The notes under the pieces are model-generated. The model did no database searches. It saw only the letters and a program-made list of their open reading frames with translations, and was not told the DNA's origin. From Metridium senile (taxonomy: Eukaryota > Cnidaria > Anthozoa > Actiniaria > Metridiidae), in assembly GCA_949775045.1 (NCBI GenBank), contig OX459104.1, forward strand, positions 4,757,306-4,821,305: 64,000 nucleotides of DNA, written 5' to 3'. The translations under genes were made by a program, and so were the position numbers. This document shows positions 50,385-61,799 of the stretch, in pieces (the stretch's first letter is position 1; each line of letters opens with the position of its first letter).

Positions 50385-50889
50385 GACGATGTCATTTCAC
50401 TGACACCCTCCCGGTCAGGGATAAATTTGCAACTGTTCCCAGGCCATACCGCGCGTTCAACGGCTTTTCTGTTCCGGATTGAACCTTCACGCATAAAATG
50501 GCGGTTTTCGTAGTCGTTTTATTGAGGGTCTTGAGGGCTCACGGCTCAGTACCGCGCGCTGGCTCGAAGAATTTGGTATGGATTGATAGCCAAACAACCC
50601 TTCCTTAGCTGTGAGGAGTGATTTTTGGAAAGGAATTGTTTTTCGTGGAAAAAAAGCTTCTGAAGTAGACTGGATTGGAAGTGAGTTGGTGCCTTTAGCG
50701 TCCAACCTTGTCAATATATTAACAAGGGGATGTACAATTGATCAAATTTTCCAAAAATTCTTCACAGACATTGTCAGAGACCACAGAAAACATCCATGTA
50801 AGAAAGGAAATTTTATTGACATATTTATGTTAAAATTACAATTCACCATACATTCCCTTGTACTGACTCTACGCTTGGGCTACCTGTGA
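50385..50889. repeat. Right arm of the inverted duplication
   Basis: Mirror of 49594-50097; the same ATGGCGG start points outward on the + strand at about 50499. A 287-base AT-rich spacer separates the arms. The - strand ORF at 50487-50714 is an exact twin of the + strand ORF at 49768-49995. Confidence 0.95.
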
Positions 50890-52600
50890 CGGAACCAGGA
50901 GGATTTCTAAACTGCTCAAAGGTAAGATTTTATGTTAGCCGAACCATTACTGTAATATAGACTTGACTATTATGTATTTTATAATGACAACTATCGTAGA
51001 AAAGTGTTGCTTTTGCAGTCTCATTGTGGATGTTTCGGTAAAAAAAGTATCTGCAAAAGTTCAGCTGCTATTTTGCTGTCGAACGGAACAAAGTAAAAGT
51101 TATGCAAAATAAAGCTTGCTAGAAAAAGCTTACCATTAAGTATGCTTTAAATAATTTTGAAAATGTTTTCATTTTTTTCGGGTTTTTTTTTTTTTTCATT
51201 TTCTTTTTTTTCATCGATATATTTTTATTATTTTGAAAATGTTCAAATGCCATGTGTGTTCTGTTGTTTCATCATTCTACGTATATAAATACGCGCGCGT
51301 TGCTTCCCGCCTTTTTGCTGCTCTTCCATTGGTCCGCAAACTCTGAATGTGATTTTTATAGAAATTTCGACATCTTTTTCACTTTGTTAAAAATTTGCTC
51401 AGCAAAATAGTCATTGAATTCTAATCATTATAAGAAACGAAAACGAATTTCTTTCGATTATCTGTTCACTCCTGAACTATCGTCGGACCACTGGAGCGCC
51501 GGACAGAATGGCGCTTGAAAGCTGAGACGCTTGAAGACTTCCTCAAAATTCGATCAAAATATATGACTGTCTACCAAGAGAATACTGAAGTACTTTTTTC
51601 AACATGTAAACTTGTCATTGTACTGTACTGACAGCTGTAGATTGTATAGAATAGCTTAAGGCCATGCATTCTTAAGTCTTGATTTTAAGCATGAACTCAT
51701 GATGTAAAAAATGTACAAATTTATGCAGACGTTTTGAATTGAGTCTGCGGTGACGTAAAAATTTGAAACACGCTGAATTATCAGTCAGTTTTGGAATCGT
51801 ATCAACAAATTTAAACTATTTTTTACATAAATGCGATTATCAGTGACTCAGCAAATTTCAGTCCTCACGATCATAGCTGGCTCAAGCTCTTCTTGTAACA
51901 GGAAACTGGGATTGTCTTTGAATTGGGGGCTGGAAAAACAGGATTTCAAGCCCTATGAATATATGTGACCTTATATTGTATGACGGGTGTGGTGCCTATG
52001 AGTTACTATATCAAGTATGTTTTTAAAAACTCTCTGGACATTATTTAATTGATCTTATCCAGATATTTAATTTCTACAAAAATATACCATTTAAACTAAT
52101 GATGTTTTTCTAATTATCCAACTGGATATGTGTTTGTTTGTGTACATCATTACACACCGCAGGCCTCAGTACCCAACTGGGTTGCAATGATGTATCTGTA
52201 GTAGCATCAATTTCCTGGGGTGTGGTATTGTAACATAATAACCTATTTGATTATGTTTCAACATCACGTTTTAAAACAAAACAACATGGAACCACAAAGA
52301 GAAAAAAATAAAACTGTAAAGAAATCAAAAATTTGCATAAGTTTACAAATGAAAGGCACATAAAAGGTTAATATAATAAATAAATTGAATCAAACACTGC
52401 ATCCATTAAAATTGGTCCTCTTCTTTAGTGACTTATTAGTCGATATCAAAAAACAAGTAAAGTTGTAGGGAGTCATTCTTTCATTCTGTATTTTGATGTA
52501 CTATCTTTAGTACTGGTTGAGTGATAGTAAGTAAGAATCCACTAAATAAAAACTTTAAGGTTAACTGCACTTTGATTTAATTTCATTTTCAATTTCAATT
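50890..52600. other. Intergenic, no gene recognised
   Basis: Contains a CCATTGGT (CCAAT) motif and TATAAATACGCGCGCG near 51285-51335, which could be a promoter without an identified gene. A diverged MITE-like foldback may lie at about 52405-52580. Confidence 0.35.
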
Positions 52601-54365
52601 TCATTATTTGCTCCAATAAAAAGGACACATTAATTCTTTGCGATTTATTTTATAGTTTATTAGTTCTTATAGTCACATAAACACACATAATATACATTCT
52701 CATTTCAAAATATTATATCCATGCTCAGTTGAACACTGTTTTCTATTTTAATATTTACAACTTATAAAACATTATTAAATTAAATTGCATAAAAACAAAT
52801 GTATGTATATCCTTATGCTTGTGTTTACAAACTCACTTGAAACTCACACACATTAATGCATATTAATGAGCTTGGATAAAAAAATACACTACAACATCAC
52901 TTTGTAAATATATAAACACACCTAAAAACAAGAGATAGTGATATCAGTTCAAATGTTAACAGAACAAAAACTGTACATAACTTATATGCCATATAAAAGA
53001 GTTACACACTGTAACGGAGACAGCGATAATTATCAATACTCTTTTTGTTTTATAACTTGATCCGAGACCAAGAAATTTTCAAGGCCCCAGCACCATTTGA
53101 AAATGAGCTAAGGGTCTCCAAGATTGATAAAGCATCCAGAAAACAATTTTTGGGGGTATTATAATTAATTTCATCACTCGTATAGTTGAATACAACTTTT
53201 ACCCAAATATAAAGATGTTGTGCATTATTTCTAAGGGGAATTCCCTTAAGTTGTTGCTCAACTATCAGCTTAACAATGGACAAAGCTAAACAAACTGAAA
53301 ACAGCTGTTAAGTCTGGATAGTGACAGGTTTGAATGTGTTTATCTGTCTGAGTCAAATTAATGCAAAAAAGGTTTTGAAAAAAAAATTTGTGACATCCAG
53401 CTGAAATTGTATTTTGGTGATATGTGTTAATGACTTATGAAATATTATTCTCTTGATTATTAATATTTTATACCAAATTGCAAATTCTATATCCTAGTAA
53501 TTAATTTATGAAAGCATGCACAAATTTATAACACAACAGTACTATATCTATAGCATGGGGCCGATATCTATAAACTATAAACAACAAAAATACAAATGAT
53601 TTATGCAATAAAACTAAATTATTGTTCAAATTTATACTACATTTTTTACAGCTTAGAGAAATTATATACTATTATGTACAATTAACTTTATATGTACAAT
53701 AAATGAAAGCCATGAGTTGATCAATCAGCTTAAATAAGAAAATCCTTACATAATCTCTTCAGTTTTTAAATAATATATTATTTTCTATGTTTTCTTAGTA
53801 TTGTACAACAAAACTACAATTGATAAAACTATATTTTCCAACTATCTTATATTATATTTTTGTACAATTAACATAGGGATGAAATGTATACATGCAATTT
53901 TGTACAACAATAAAGTGCTATGAAGCAACTCAAATTGAAGTCCATGCATGGGCGTCAGAGTTTCCTTCACATTTGAATTCGCTTGTAATCTCCATGTATT
54001 TATAGAGTATCAACAGTCATTTATTTCTTTGTTTTAGTATATGATTGGCCTTTCGATTCGTAATATGTGGAGCTCCTATTTCAATGTTTTGATGTTAGTT
54101 GATCTGGTATTAAGAAGCAATTGTATGTCACTCAGAATTAATCAGTGACTTCTTTAACAGCCCACAAAGGTATATTTAAGGTACAGTGTAAGGAAAAATT
54201 ATTAATCAAATGAGTCTATGAAAGCAGTATTATGTCATTCATGCTGGGGTATTTTTCTTTAGTAGCAAAGGTCATCAACAAGAATTTGATTACATAATAT
54301 TGTTATCTTATCAAGAAAAAATTCCTTTGATAATTTGTCCAAATCTTTCATTACTTCCAAAGTAC
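52600..54365. other. Intergenic AT-rich sequence
   Basis: Many TTGTACAA/TGTACAAT words between 53630 and 53930. No coding potential of note. Confidence 0.4.
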
Positions 54366-54371
54366 AAGTAC

Positions 54372-55232
54372 CATGAAATTCCAGGTATCAATCAATTATC
54401 ATTTGTATCAGAATCTGGCCTACTACTAAAGATCTAGCACTACCATGGAATTCCAGGTAAGCAATCAACTAATATTATTAATTAAATCAAGTTCTGGCTG
54501 ACTACTGAAGATCTGGTTCTACCATGGAATTCCAGGCAAGCAATCAACTAATATTATTAATTAATTATAAGTAGTGTAATTTATCAAATTCTGGCTGACT
54601 ACTGAAGATCTGGTACGACCATGGAATTCCAGGTAAGCAATCAACTAATATTATTAATTAATTATAAGTAGTGTAATTTATCCAATTCTGGCTGACTACT
54701 GAAGATCTGGCATTACCATGGAATTCCAGGTAAGCAATCAACTAATATTATTAATTAATTATAAGTAGTGTACTTCATCAATTCTGGCTGACACCTGAAG
54801 ATCTGCTACTACCATTGAATTCCAGGTAATCAATTGATTAAAAATATTATTAATTAATTATAAGTAGTGTACTTTATCAAATTCTGGCTGACTACTGAAG
54901 ATCTGGCATTACCATGGAATTCCAGGTAAGCAATCAATTAATATTATAAATTAATTATAAGTAGTGTACTTTATCAAATTCTGGCTGACTACTGAAGACC
55001 TGGTACGACCATGGAATTCCAGGTAAGCAATTGATTAAAAATATCAATTAATTGTTATATTAAAAATGTATGCTGTGTCTATCCTGGCGGACTCCTGAAT
55101 ATCTGCTACTACCATGGAATTCCAGGTAAGCAATCAATTAAAAATATTAATTAATTATTACATTAAATAGCATGTTGTGTTTATTCCTGGCCGACTCCTC
55201 AGGATCTGCCACTACAACAGGAATCCAGGTAT
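54372..55232. repeat. About 97-bp tandem array, 9-10 copies
   Basis: Units contain CTGACTACTGAAGATCTGG, ACCATGGAATTCCAGGTAAG and TATTAATTAATTATAAGTAG. Each has a consensus-like CAG|GTAAG on the + strand. A 16-base core GATCTGNTACTACCAT also occurs at 55470-55485 in the end of the adjacent coding sequence. Confidence 0.88.
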
Positions 55233-55426
55233 TTAATAAATTAAAGATAGTTATAATAAATAACCATAGTGTATATTTTTACCACTAATCCTGAAAACAT
55301 GTAGCTACTGATTTTCAGACGGGCCATAGTCCTACGCTGTACCCAGACATGTCTGATAAATCAGGCTAGAGACCATGACGATCTTGCAGTATGAAAAGAC
55401 TCCAGGTAATATTCATGTAATCAACA

Positions 55427-56449
55427 TCATACCATTGTCTCTAGTTCATTATTGTCCTGAGATCTCAGCGATCTGTTACTACCATAAGCTGCTACAACTG
55501 TCCTCATTTCAATATCCACAGGAACTGGAGCAATATTTACAACATCTTCATACTTGGGAGGCTGTTCCTCACATTCCTCATTAAACAAAGATAAATAAGT
55601 CGGAGGCGAATCAATAGAATTACTTCCGCTATCTTCGAGAATTGAGGTCAATAATGGCTCAGATCCAGAGTCTCTCAGTCCGCTTGTATCCGAAGAAGAC
55701 GTCACAATACTATCAGAATGAGTGTTAGTTGACGCTCGTGCCTGATTTCTCGTTGCCTGAGAAATGGCCATAACTAGCGTCTGACTATGCCGAGAAATAA
55801 CTCGAGTATTTCGCAACGTTTGAGGTGAATTAGTGCTTGTAGACCCTAACTGAGAACTATTTGAAGACATGTTAGATTGCACGTTTTCGCTTTGTACATT
55901 GTTGACACATGATTTATTCGTATTTGAATGTCGTACACTTTCGTTTTCACCTTCCCTTCGCTCCGCTTCGACTTCATCTAAAGCAACGCTTCCGTATCGT
56001 CCCCAATGTCGTTTAAAATAGATGAACAACTCTTTCCAACATCCTTCGGTGTAGCAGAGTATGATTAAAGCGAAGCCCAAAACGGCGATGATGATAATAA
56101 AAGGCAACAAAGAAAATGTATGTCTTTTTGGTACTTTGCTTGAAAGACACGTGTGATTTTCAGCACAACAGTAGCCACTCGGACAGTCAGTGTCATTATA
56201 GCAACTCTTTAACTCGCAGGTAGACCGCTTTGAACAGTCTTCACAGATCCTTTGGTGGGTGCACAGCTGATCTCTTTTACAGTCCTGATCCTTGCTACAA
56301 AGTTCGCTGCACTGTAGTTTACGACTTGTACAACGTGACATGCAACAATATTGCCCATTACCACACTCTGAATCTTTCTTACATGCTTCAACGTATAGCA
56401 CAATTCCTAGAAATACTAAAATCTTTGAAACTAGAAGAAATACGGCCAT
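55427..56449 (-). CDS. Type I membrane protein: Cys-rich ectodomain, two PPxY motifs, PDZ ligand
   Basis: An intact 340-codon single-exon frame. Residues 1-22 are a signal peptide (ending VLYVEA). Residues 23-110 contain about 20 cysteines with patterns such as CGNGQYCCMSRC and CPSGYCCAENHTC and two N-glycosylation sequons (NDT, NHT). A transmembrane helix spans about 112-132 (LLPFIIIIAVLGFALIIL). The roughly 200-residue cytoplasmic part is Ser/Asn-rich and holds PPTY (282-285), PPKY (297-300) and a C-terminal ETMV. PPxY motifs bind WW domains, for example of NEDD4-type ubiquitin ligases or YAP; ETMV fits a class I PDZ ligand. The layout recalls Shisa, WBP1L and VOPP1 proteins, and the CC-containing modules recall Dickkopf/colipase folds, but I cannot assign a family. 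Partners and function are inferred. Confidence 0.88.
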   Translation of the reverse strand: MAVFLLVSKILVFLGIVLYVEACKKDSECGNGQYCCMSRCTSRKLQCSELCSKDQDCKRDQLCTHQRICEDCSKRSTCELKSCYNDTDCPSGYCCAENHTCLSSKVPKRHTFSLLPFIIIIAVLGFALIILCYTEGCWKELFIYFKRHWGRYGSVALDEVEAERREGENESVRHSNTNKSCVNNVQSENVQSNMSSNSSQLGSTSTNSPQTLRNTRVISRHSQTLVMAISQATRNQARASTNTHSDSIVTSSSDTSGLRDSGSEPLLTSILEDSGSNSIDSPPTYLSLFNEECEEQPPKYEDVVNIAPVPVDIEMRTVVAAYGSNRSLRSQDNNELETMV

Positions 56450-56620
56450 TTAAAATGCTGTTTGTTGCAAGGAAACGGTTTGCACGCTATGAAACGCCGA
56501 CGTGCGTAGCCCAAGTTGATCATCATTGAAGCCACGTATGAATATTCATAAACATTGTAACTGACCAATGAGGTAAGACGTACATGAGTCATGTGTCAAT
56601 TCCTGTCACCTATTGTCTGT

Positions 56621-56632
56621 TTTAGCGGGAAA
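56621..56632 (+). promoter_or_regulatory. E2F-like site
   Basis: TTTAGCGGGAAA matches the E2F consensus TTTSGCGC/TTTNGCGGGAAA closely. It lies about 170 bases upstream of the membrane-protein start codon and about 620 upstream of the first ATGGCG repeat ORF. Confidence 0.4.
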
Positions 56633-56634
56633 TA

Positions 56635-57060
56635 GCAGGAAAACACGAGACTATGGAAATGTTAGAATGGATCAGGGAGTTTGGATAACACTGATTCTGA
56701 AAATTAACTGGTCTTTTTTCTAATTTTTAAAAAAAGCTGGAAAATTCTGAAATGATTGCTTGGATCGATAGAGTTTCGAAAGAGGAACAATACAAGCCTA
56801 TCAGGACATTCAGACATGATCGAGTACGGAAAAGCACTCAATCTGAAAATAAACCGTGGTCTTTTCGAAGAAAGGGTACATAAGCGACTGTGGAAAATTT
56901 GGAATGAATGCTTGGAAAGATATAATTTTGAAATAACGGGGAAACTTCAAAGTACGGACTATGGAAATACGATAGGAAAACACTGATTTTGGACATTTCT
57001 AAAAGTTTATAGGATACTGTGAACAATCTGGAGGGAAATCCTCGATAGAGTAGTTATGTC
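56635..57060. repeat. Degenerate tandem repeat, about 130-bp period
   Basis: Words such as GACTATGGAAAT, ATTCTGAAAAT/TTGGAAAAT and ATGCTTGGA...GAT recur three times with heavy divergence. ORFs in it are not convincing. Confidence 0.4.
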
Positions 57061-57254
57061 ACAATCATTCTCTTCTTTCACTATTCATGGCTTGGCTTGT
57101 AAATTAATAGCTATTAAATAGATAGCTTGTTACAAAAATGAACCGGTGAGCCGAGTTGTGTTCAAAATATTTAACCTATAGAGGTAGTGAGTCTGAGTCT
57201 CCCCTATTGGTAGGGCACATGACTGTCCAGCTAGAAGATTGTTATGTAAACAAA

Positions 57255-57350
57255 ATGGCGTCGAATGCTGTGAAAGAGAACAAATTAAAAACTCCCGAAA
57301 ACCTTCAAAAATGTCTCGAATTTAACTCGCCGTCCTGTAGTCCGATCTAA
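57255..57350 (+). pseudogene. Short ORF, copy 1 of repeat, truncated
   Basis: Starts MASNAVKENKLKTPENLQKC; loss of one T relative to copies 2 and 3 gives an early stop after SPSCSPI. Family unknown. Confidence 0.4.
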
Positions 57351-57568
57351 GCCATTCTAAATATTTCCCTGCATGATGATCGAGAGCCAAAGAACTAAGA
57401 TTCCGGGTTAATCTTTCATCGTATTGTTTGAACCCCATCGTCCGTGCTTGAACGAATTAAGCGAAATACAGCATTAGCTGATCTCTTTATATGTGATACT
57501 TTGATAAGGTGACCCTATTGGTAGGGCACATGATACGTGTCCAGCTAGAAGATTGTTATGTAAACAAA

Positions 57569-57691
57569 ATGGCGTCGAGTGTTGTGAAAGAGAACAATTT
57601 AAAATCTCCCGAAAACCTTCAAAAATGTCTCGAATTTAACTCGCCGTCCAGTAGTCCGATTCTAAGCCATTCTAAATATTTCCCTGCATGA
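57569..57691 (+). CDS. Hypothetical 40-residue ORF, copy 2
   Basis: MASSVVKENNLKSPENLQKC, then LEFNSPSSSPILSHSKYFPA and stop. Rich in SP dipeptides (possible proline-directed kinase sites). Start context AAAATGGCG is typical of animal first exons. It may be a real first exon whose donor I cannot find, or promoter-proximal sequence copied in tandem. Function unknown. Confidence 0.35.
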   Translation: MASSVVKENNLKSPENLQKCLEFNSPSSSPILSHSKYFPA

Positions 57692-57883
57692 TGATCGAGA
57701 GCCAAGGAACTAAGATTCCGGGTTAATCTTTCATCGTATTGTTTGAACCCCATCGTCCGTGCTTGAACGAATTAAGCGAAATACAGCATTAGCTGATCTC
57801 TTTATATGTGATACTTTGATAAGGTGACCCTATTGGTAGGGCACATGATACGTGTCCAGCTAGAAGATTGTTATGTAAACAAA

Positions 57884-58006
57884 ATGGCGTCGAGTGTTGT
57901 GAAAGAGAACAATTTAAAATCTCCCGAAAACCTTCAAAAATGTCTCGAATTTAACTCGCCGTCCAGTAGTCCGATTCTAAGCCATTCTAAATATTTCCCT
58001 GCATGA
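57884..58006 (+). CDS. Hypothetical 40-residue ORF, copy 3
   Basis: Identical protein to copy 2. No continuation exon recognised downstream to the end of the window. Confidence 0.35.
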   Translation: MASSVVKENNLKSPENLQKCLEFNSPSSSPILSHSKYFPA

Positions 58007-58144
58007 TGATCGAGAGCCAAGGAACTAAGATTCCGGGTTAATCTTTCATCGTATTGTTTGAACCCCATCGTACGTGCTTGAACGAATTAAGCGAAATACA
58101 GCATTAGCTGATCTCTTTATATGTGATACTTTGATAAGGTGACC

Positions 58145-58830
58145 TATTTAACCTCGATCATAATAACGGGATCGGTTAGACACGATTTCCTTCCATTCCA
58201 AAGATTTCTTGAACGTGTAGAACGGTAGCGATCAAGGAAGTGTTTGGTAGTTTAATAATTATTCAAGTTTATAAAGTAATAGCTTTTTACCTTAATTGTC
58301 ATTGAATTATTGTAATAGCTTCCATTTTATATTGTAATAGCGTTTATTACGTGAACAGGGTGTGAAGTATTTATCTCTCTTACGCCAAGTGATCGATTAC
58401 TGAGCTAGTTGCACGTTAAGACATCAAAACGTTCTGTAAGCTTAACATTTCAAACGTTTTGCTGCTGTCTTTGTTTTCTAGTCTACACCATCCATTAGTC
58501 CTATTACCATCTACTCGTGGAAATGTGCATGGTCGCAACCTTCGCAACAATAACAAACTGACTTTACCCAAGTGTAAAAACACAAAGATATAAAAACTCG
58601 TTTATGCCAGCAATGTGCTACAAACAGAAATTTTAGATTTTTGTTATTGTATATACTACATATAATCGACCCTTAAATATTTTTGATACATTATACTATT
58701 TAATTATATTTGTAATTACGCAATATAGCCTAATGGCTGCGATGTAGTTGTTTCATAATAAACCATTATTATAAGGTTTGTATGAAGTGTGATTCTATAT
58801 ATAGAAAATCGCCATTAATCATGCATTTGG
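58145..58830. other. Intergenic, no feature recognised
   Basis: AT-rich; no ORF or repeat of note. Confidence 0.4.
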
Positions 58831-58834
58831 CGAA

Positions 58835-59100
58835 GGAATAGAAAACGCGCGCGCGTGCTGTGTGCAGTGATAAAGTATGAGGGGTTGTCAGAACACGAGA
58901 GAAGTGTTAAGAGAAGCTCAACACTTCTCGAGTGTTCTGACAATCCCCAAGTGCTTTATAACTGCACACAGCACAGAAAGCAAGTTTTTTATTTCTTTTA
59001 TAAAATACAAATTGATCAACATGCAAACGCGCGTGCTGTGTGCTCTCATAAAGCACGCGCCTCAACCAATCAAAATACGTGATTTCAAATAGTTATTTTA
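58835..59100. mobile_element. CACACAGCACGCGC foldback family, copy 2
   Basis: Inverted relative to 38640-38925, with a shorter centre (CACGAGAGAAGTGTTAAGAG / CAACACTTCTCGAGTG). Confidence 0.85.
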
Positions 59101-59134
59101 TAATGAACAATAGTAGATAGTTGAGCGTAGTTTT

Positions 59135-59575
59135 TACAAGTGTTGGTATAGTGTGATGCTAATTTGCCAACCATTTTAACAATAGATTTCTTCATTTTTA
59201 ATTCTTTGTTCTATAATAACACTAAATGGTTGGTTGGCAAAACCATAACAAAATACATCACTGTACGTCCACCTATTGTACTAGAGTACAAACACTAAAA
59301 GTGTGCAATACTTTGTACTATTTACCACTAAATAGTGTTGATTAAACAATAGAGAACAATAGAATTAGCATAATTTAGCAGTGTTTTTAATAGTGGTATT
59401 TATGTTGCACACTTTTAATGTTTGTACTCTAGCTTTTCAAAGTTCCGTTCAGTGACCACAAATGATAGTTCCAAGTCGAGGTTGATAAAGTATAGTTTTG
59501 CTATGTGTGGTAATTCCAACCTCAACTTGGAACTATTATTCGTGGTCACTGAACGGAACTGTAAAAAAAGTCTAT
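59135..59575. repeat. Composite dispersed repeat, copy 2, interrupted by a MITE
   Basis: Same two parts as 28805-29290. A GAGTACAAACACT MITE sits between them at 59282-59431. Confidence 0.78.
59282..59431. mobile_element. MITE of the GAGTACAAACACT family, copy 2
   Basis: Nearly identical to 4211-4355 over its full length. Confidence 0.88.
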
Positions 59576-59729
59576 TGTTAAATGGTGGTGACTTGAACAT
59601 TACGTGAATATTTTAGATATTACACGTAAAATCTTTCAAGTGTGTAATCTACATGTACCTATACCCGGACCTATATCAACATAAATATTTTGCACGCAAG
59701 AAAACCAAAAAGATGTAAACTACAAAATT

Positions 59730-59903
59730 TACAGGAGCGGATCTAGGGGGTGGCCCTTCATGCATCGGACACCCCCCTAGCGCCGTAATTAGCCCTATCA
59801 GTTTATTTAAAACATTGAGGGACTGGATAACACCTAAGAGCCCTTCATTAGCAAATTGGAACACCCCCCTTCCCCCTTGACAAATTTCTGGTTCCGCCCC
59901 TGC
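59730..59903. mobile_element. Element with CAGGAGCGGATCTAG ends
   Basis: Left CAGGAGCGGATCTAGGGGG, right TTCTGGTTCCGCCCCTG, with inner CACCCCCCTAG. A non-autonomous DNA transposon by structure. Confidence 0.65.
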
Positions 59904-59904
59904 C

Positions 59905-61645
59905 TAGAGGACACTAAAATATCTGGTCACTGCCCGCTATCATGCATGCCTGCGCGTGCCAATGCCAACGGGTGTTGCTGCTTCGATCTGTGTTGCTTAT
60001 GCTGGCATACGTTTATGGAGTAGGGCGAATTGTGTGAGACCCTGGAATATTCGATACCTAATATTTTCCTCTCACTCTTTACATGTTGCGTACGTTATGT
60101 TACGCGCTATTAAACTAGATACGGAAAATCACGGACAAAAGAATTGTCGTCAAAATATCCAGTCCAATCATTATTTCATGGTATTTTAAAATATTCTTCA
60201 AAAATGTCCGTTACGTATCGGCGTTACGCGCTAGTAAACTATAGATACGGGAGACGTATCAGTCCAACAGTCCATGGTAATAATTTATAATAATGATGAA
60301 TGAAACATTCTCATTTGCGCATTTATACAATACTTCATAATAATAAAAAAGGTACATAGGTTGTTTATATAAAATTAATGGTGTTCTTATCATATCAGTG
60401 ATAGAATGAAGTGGTAGGATGAAAATCGTGTCTTTATGTGATAATTATAACGGATCCATTATAACCTTTTTTACGAAATCAACGGGCGTGTTTAACAATT
60501 TCACCTCCTATCGGAAACCATTCTTAACTTATGGGGAAACCGGGTCAATTGATACTTTTAAAATGGGAACGCCAAAGTCCGTTGTATTTCACGTAGCGTA
60601 TCTGTTACCTAGGTCGTGACGGAATAATACGGGGAAATAACTGATTACTTGTGACTTGGAATGATTCCAATTCAACCGAGTGCGTGATTAAAACTGGCAG
60701 GCTGTATTTTCCATTGTCGACCAAGTTACAGTAATAAGTTACAGCGCATGCAACCATAGCGGAATCGCTTCCCTTTCCCTTTTTTATAAATAATGGTATG
60801 GAAGGGCTTTATTAAAACTAAACCCTAGTCGGAGTTTTGTATAGTGGTACATTGTCTTATTCAACCTTTAAAAGTAGTATTTACAGCAAACCTCAAATTT
60901 TTTCAACGAATTATTAACCGTCAGAGTAAGACACCACCTATTGTTTTCGCCCGAAAGCCTCGACTTCAACCCATTGTTCAAAATCATTTGCATATAACTG
61001 TAATAACAGCTATTGTAAACGTCTTTTGGCTATTGCTTTGAGCGCTTATGATTGGACGATATCTTTTAGTACAAAAGAAAATTTGTTCCAAAACAGAGTT
61101 TTTGCACATTTTATTTTTAAAATGTGTTACCTATAGGCCAATATACTTTCAGTCTGAAAACTGAGACATTCTTATTTGGGGAAGTTGCTATTGCCGCAGA
61201 ACAATAGAGAGTTGCCTACTTCTTATACACATCATTACTTAACATATGACCTCAATTGTAGATTATGAAGTGTTTTGGTCTGCTGTCTAGTCGAAATCGC
61301 TGCGTTGTAAACAGAAAATATAATTGGTAAATTTCATTTTGATATAATTTTCAGATCCATCAATGAGTTGGAGTCACAGTTTATATCAAATCAACTAATG
61401 AGGGGACCTATTATAGGGGTCCTAATGACTGTTCAAGGTAATGTCAGGTCTGGACCATGCAAGAACAATGGATAGACAAGAACACACAAATGTTACCAAA
61501 GTTAAAGGTCATGGTACAATAATTTTAGCTATAAATAAACTCTGTACATCCTTCAGCAATAACTTTCTTTATTCATATTAATATAAAACTCTATGTACAA
61601 CTTTTCTCAATTGACTAACTACAATATTATGCAGAGCCATAAAAA
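59905..61645. other. Intergenic, no gene recognised
   Basis: Short ORFs (59956-60189, 60419-60619, 60844-61041) have no recognised family. GTTACGCGCTA-TTAAACTA-GATACGG recurs twice near 60096-60250. Confidence 0.35.
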
Positions 61646-61651
61646 TAATAC

Positions 61652-61717
61652 AACCTCGTTACCAGAGCTTTTCCCTTCTCACTCAAGCAATGGGAAAAGC
61701 ACTGGGAACGAGGTTGA
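61652..61717. mobile_element. Very short foldback
   Basis: AACCTCGTTACCAGAGCTTTTCCC pairs with GGGAAAAGCACTGGGAACGAGGTT; loop of about 18 bases. Confidence 0.7.
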
Positions 61718-61799
61718 AAATAATAGTATTCTTTTAAATAATCTAAAAAACCTTCTCTTAAAAATGTCTTATCTATCAACAAATGGTTGCAATGCATAA

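Larger units (their letters stand above)
57202..58142 (+). repeat. 315-bp unit tandemly triplicated, with ATGGCG ORF
   Basis: Copies at 57202-57512 (311 bp, more diverged), 57513-57827 and 57828-58142; copies 2 and 3 are almost identical. Each begins CCCTATTGGTAGGGCACATG (an inverted CCAAT) and about 55 bases later has AACAAAATGGCGTCG starting a short ORF. Confidence 0.95.

Noticed and set aside
59956..60189. 77-codon ORF as a gene
   Set aside because: No family resemblance, no splice partners, no repeat of codon pattern; likely chance.
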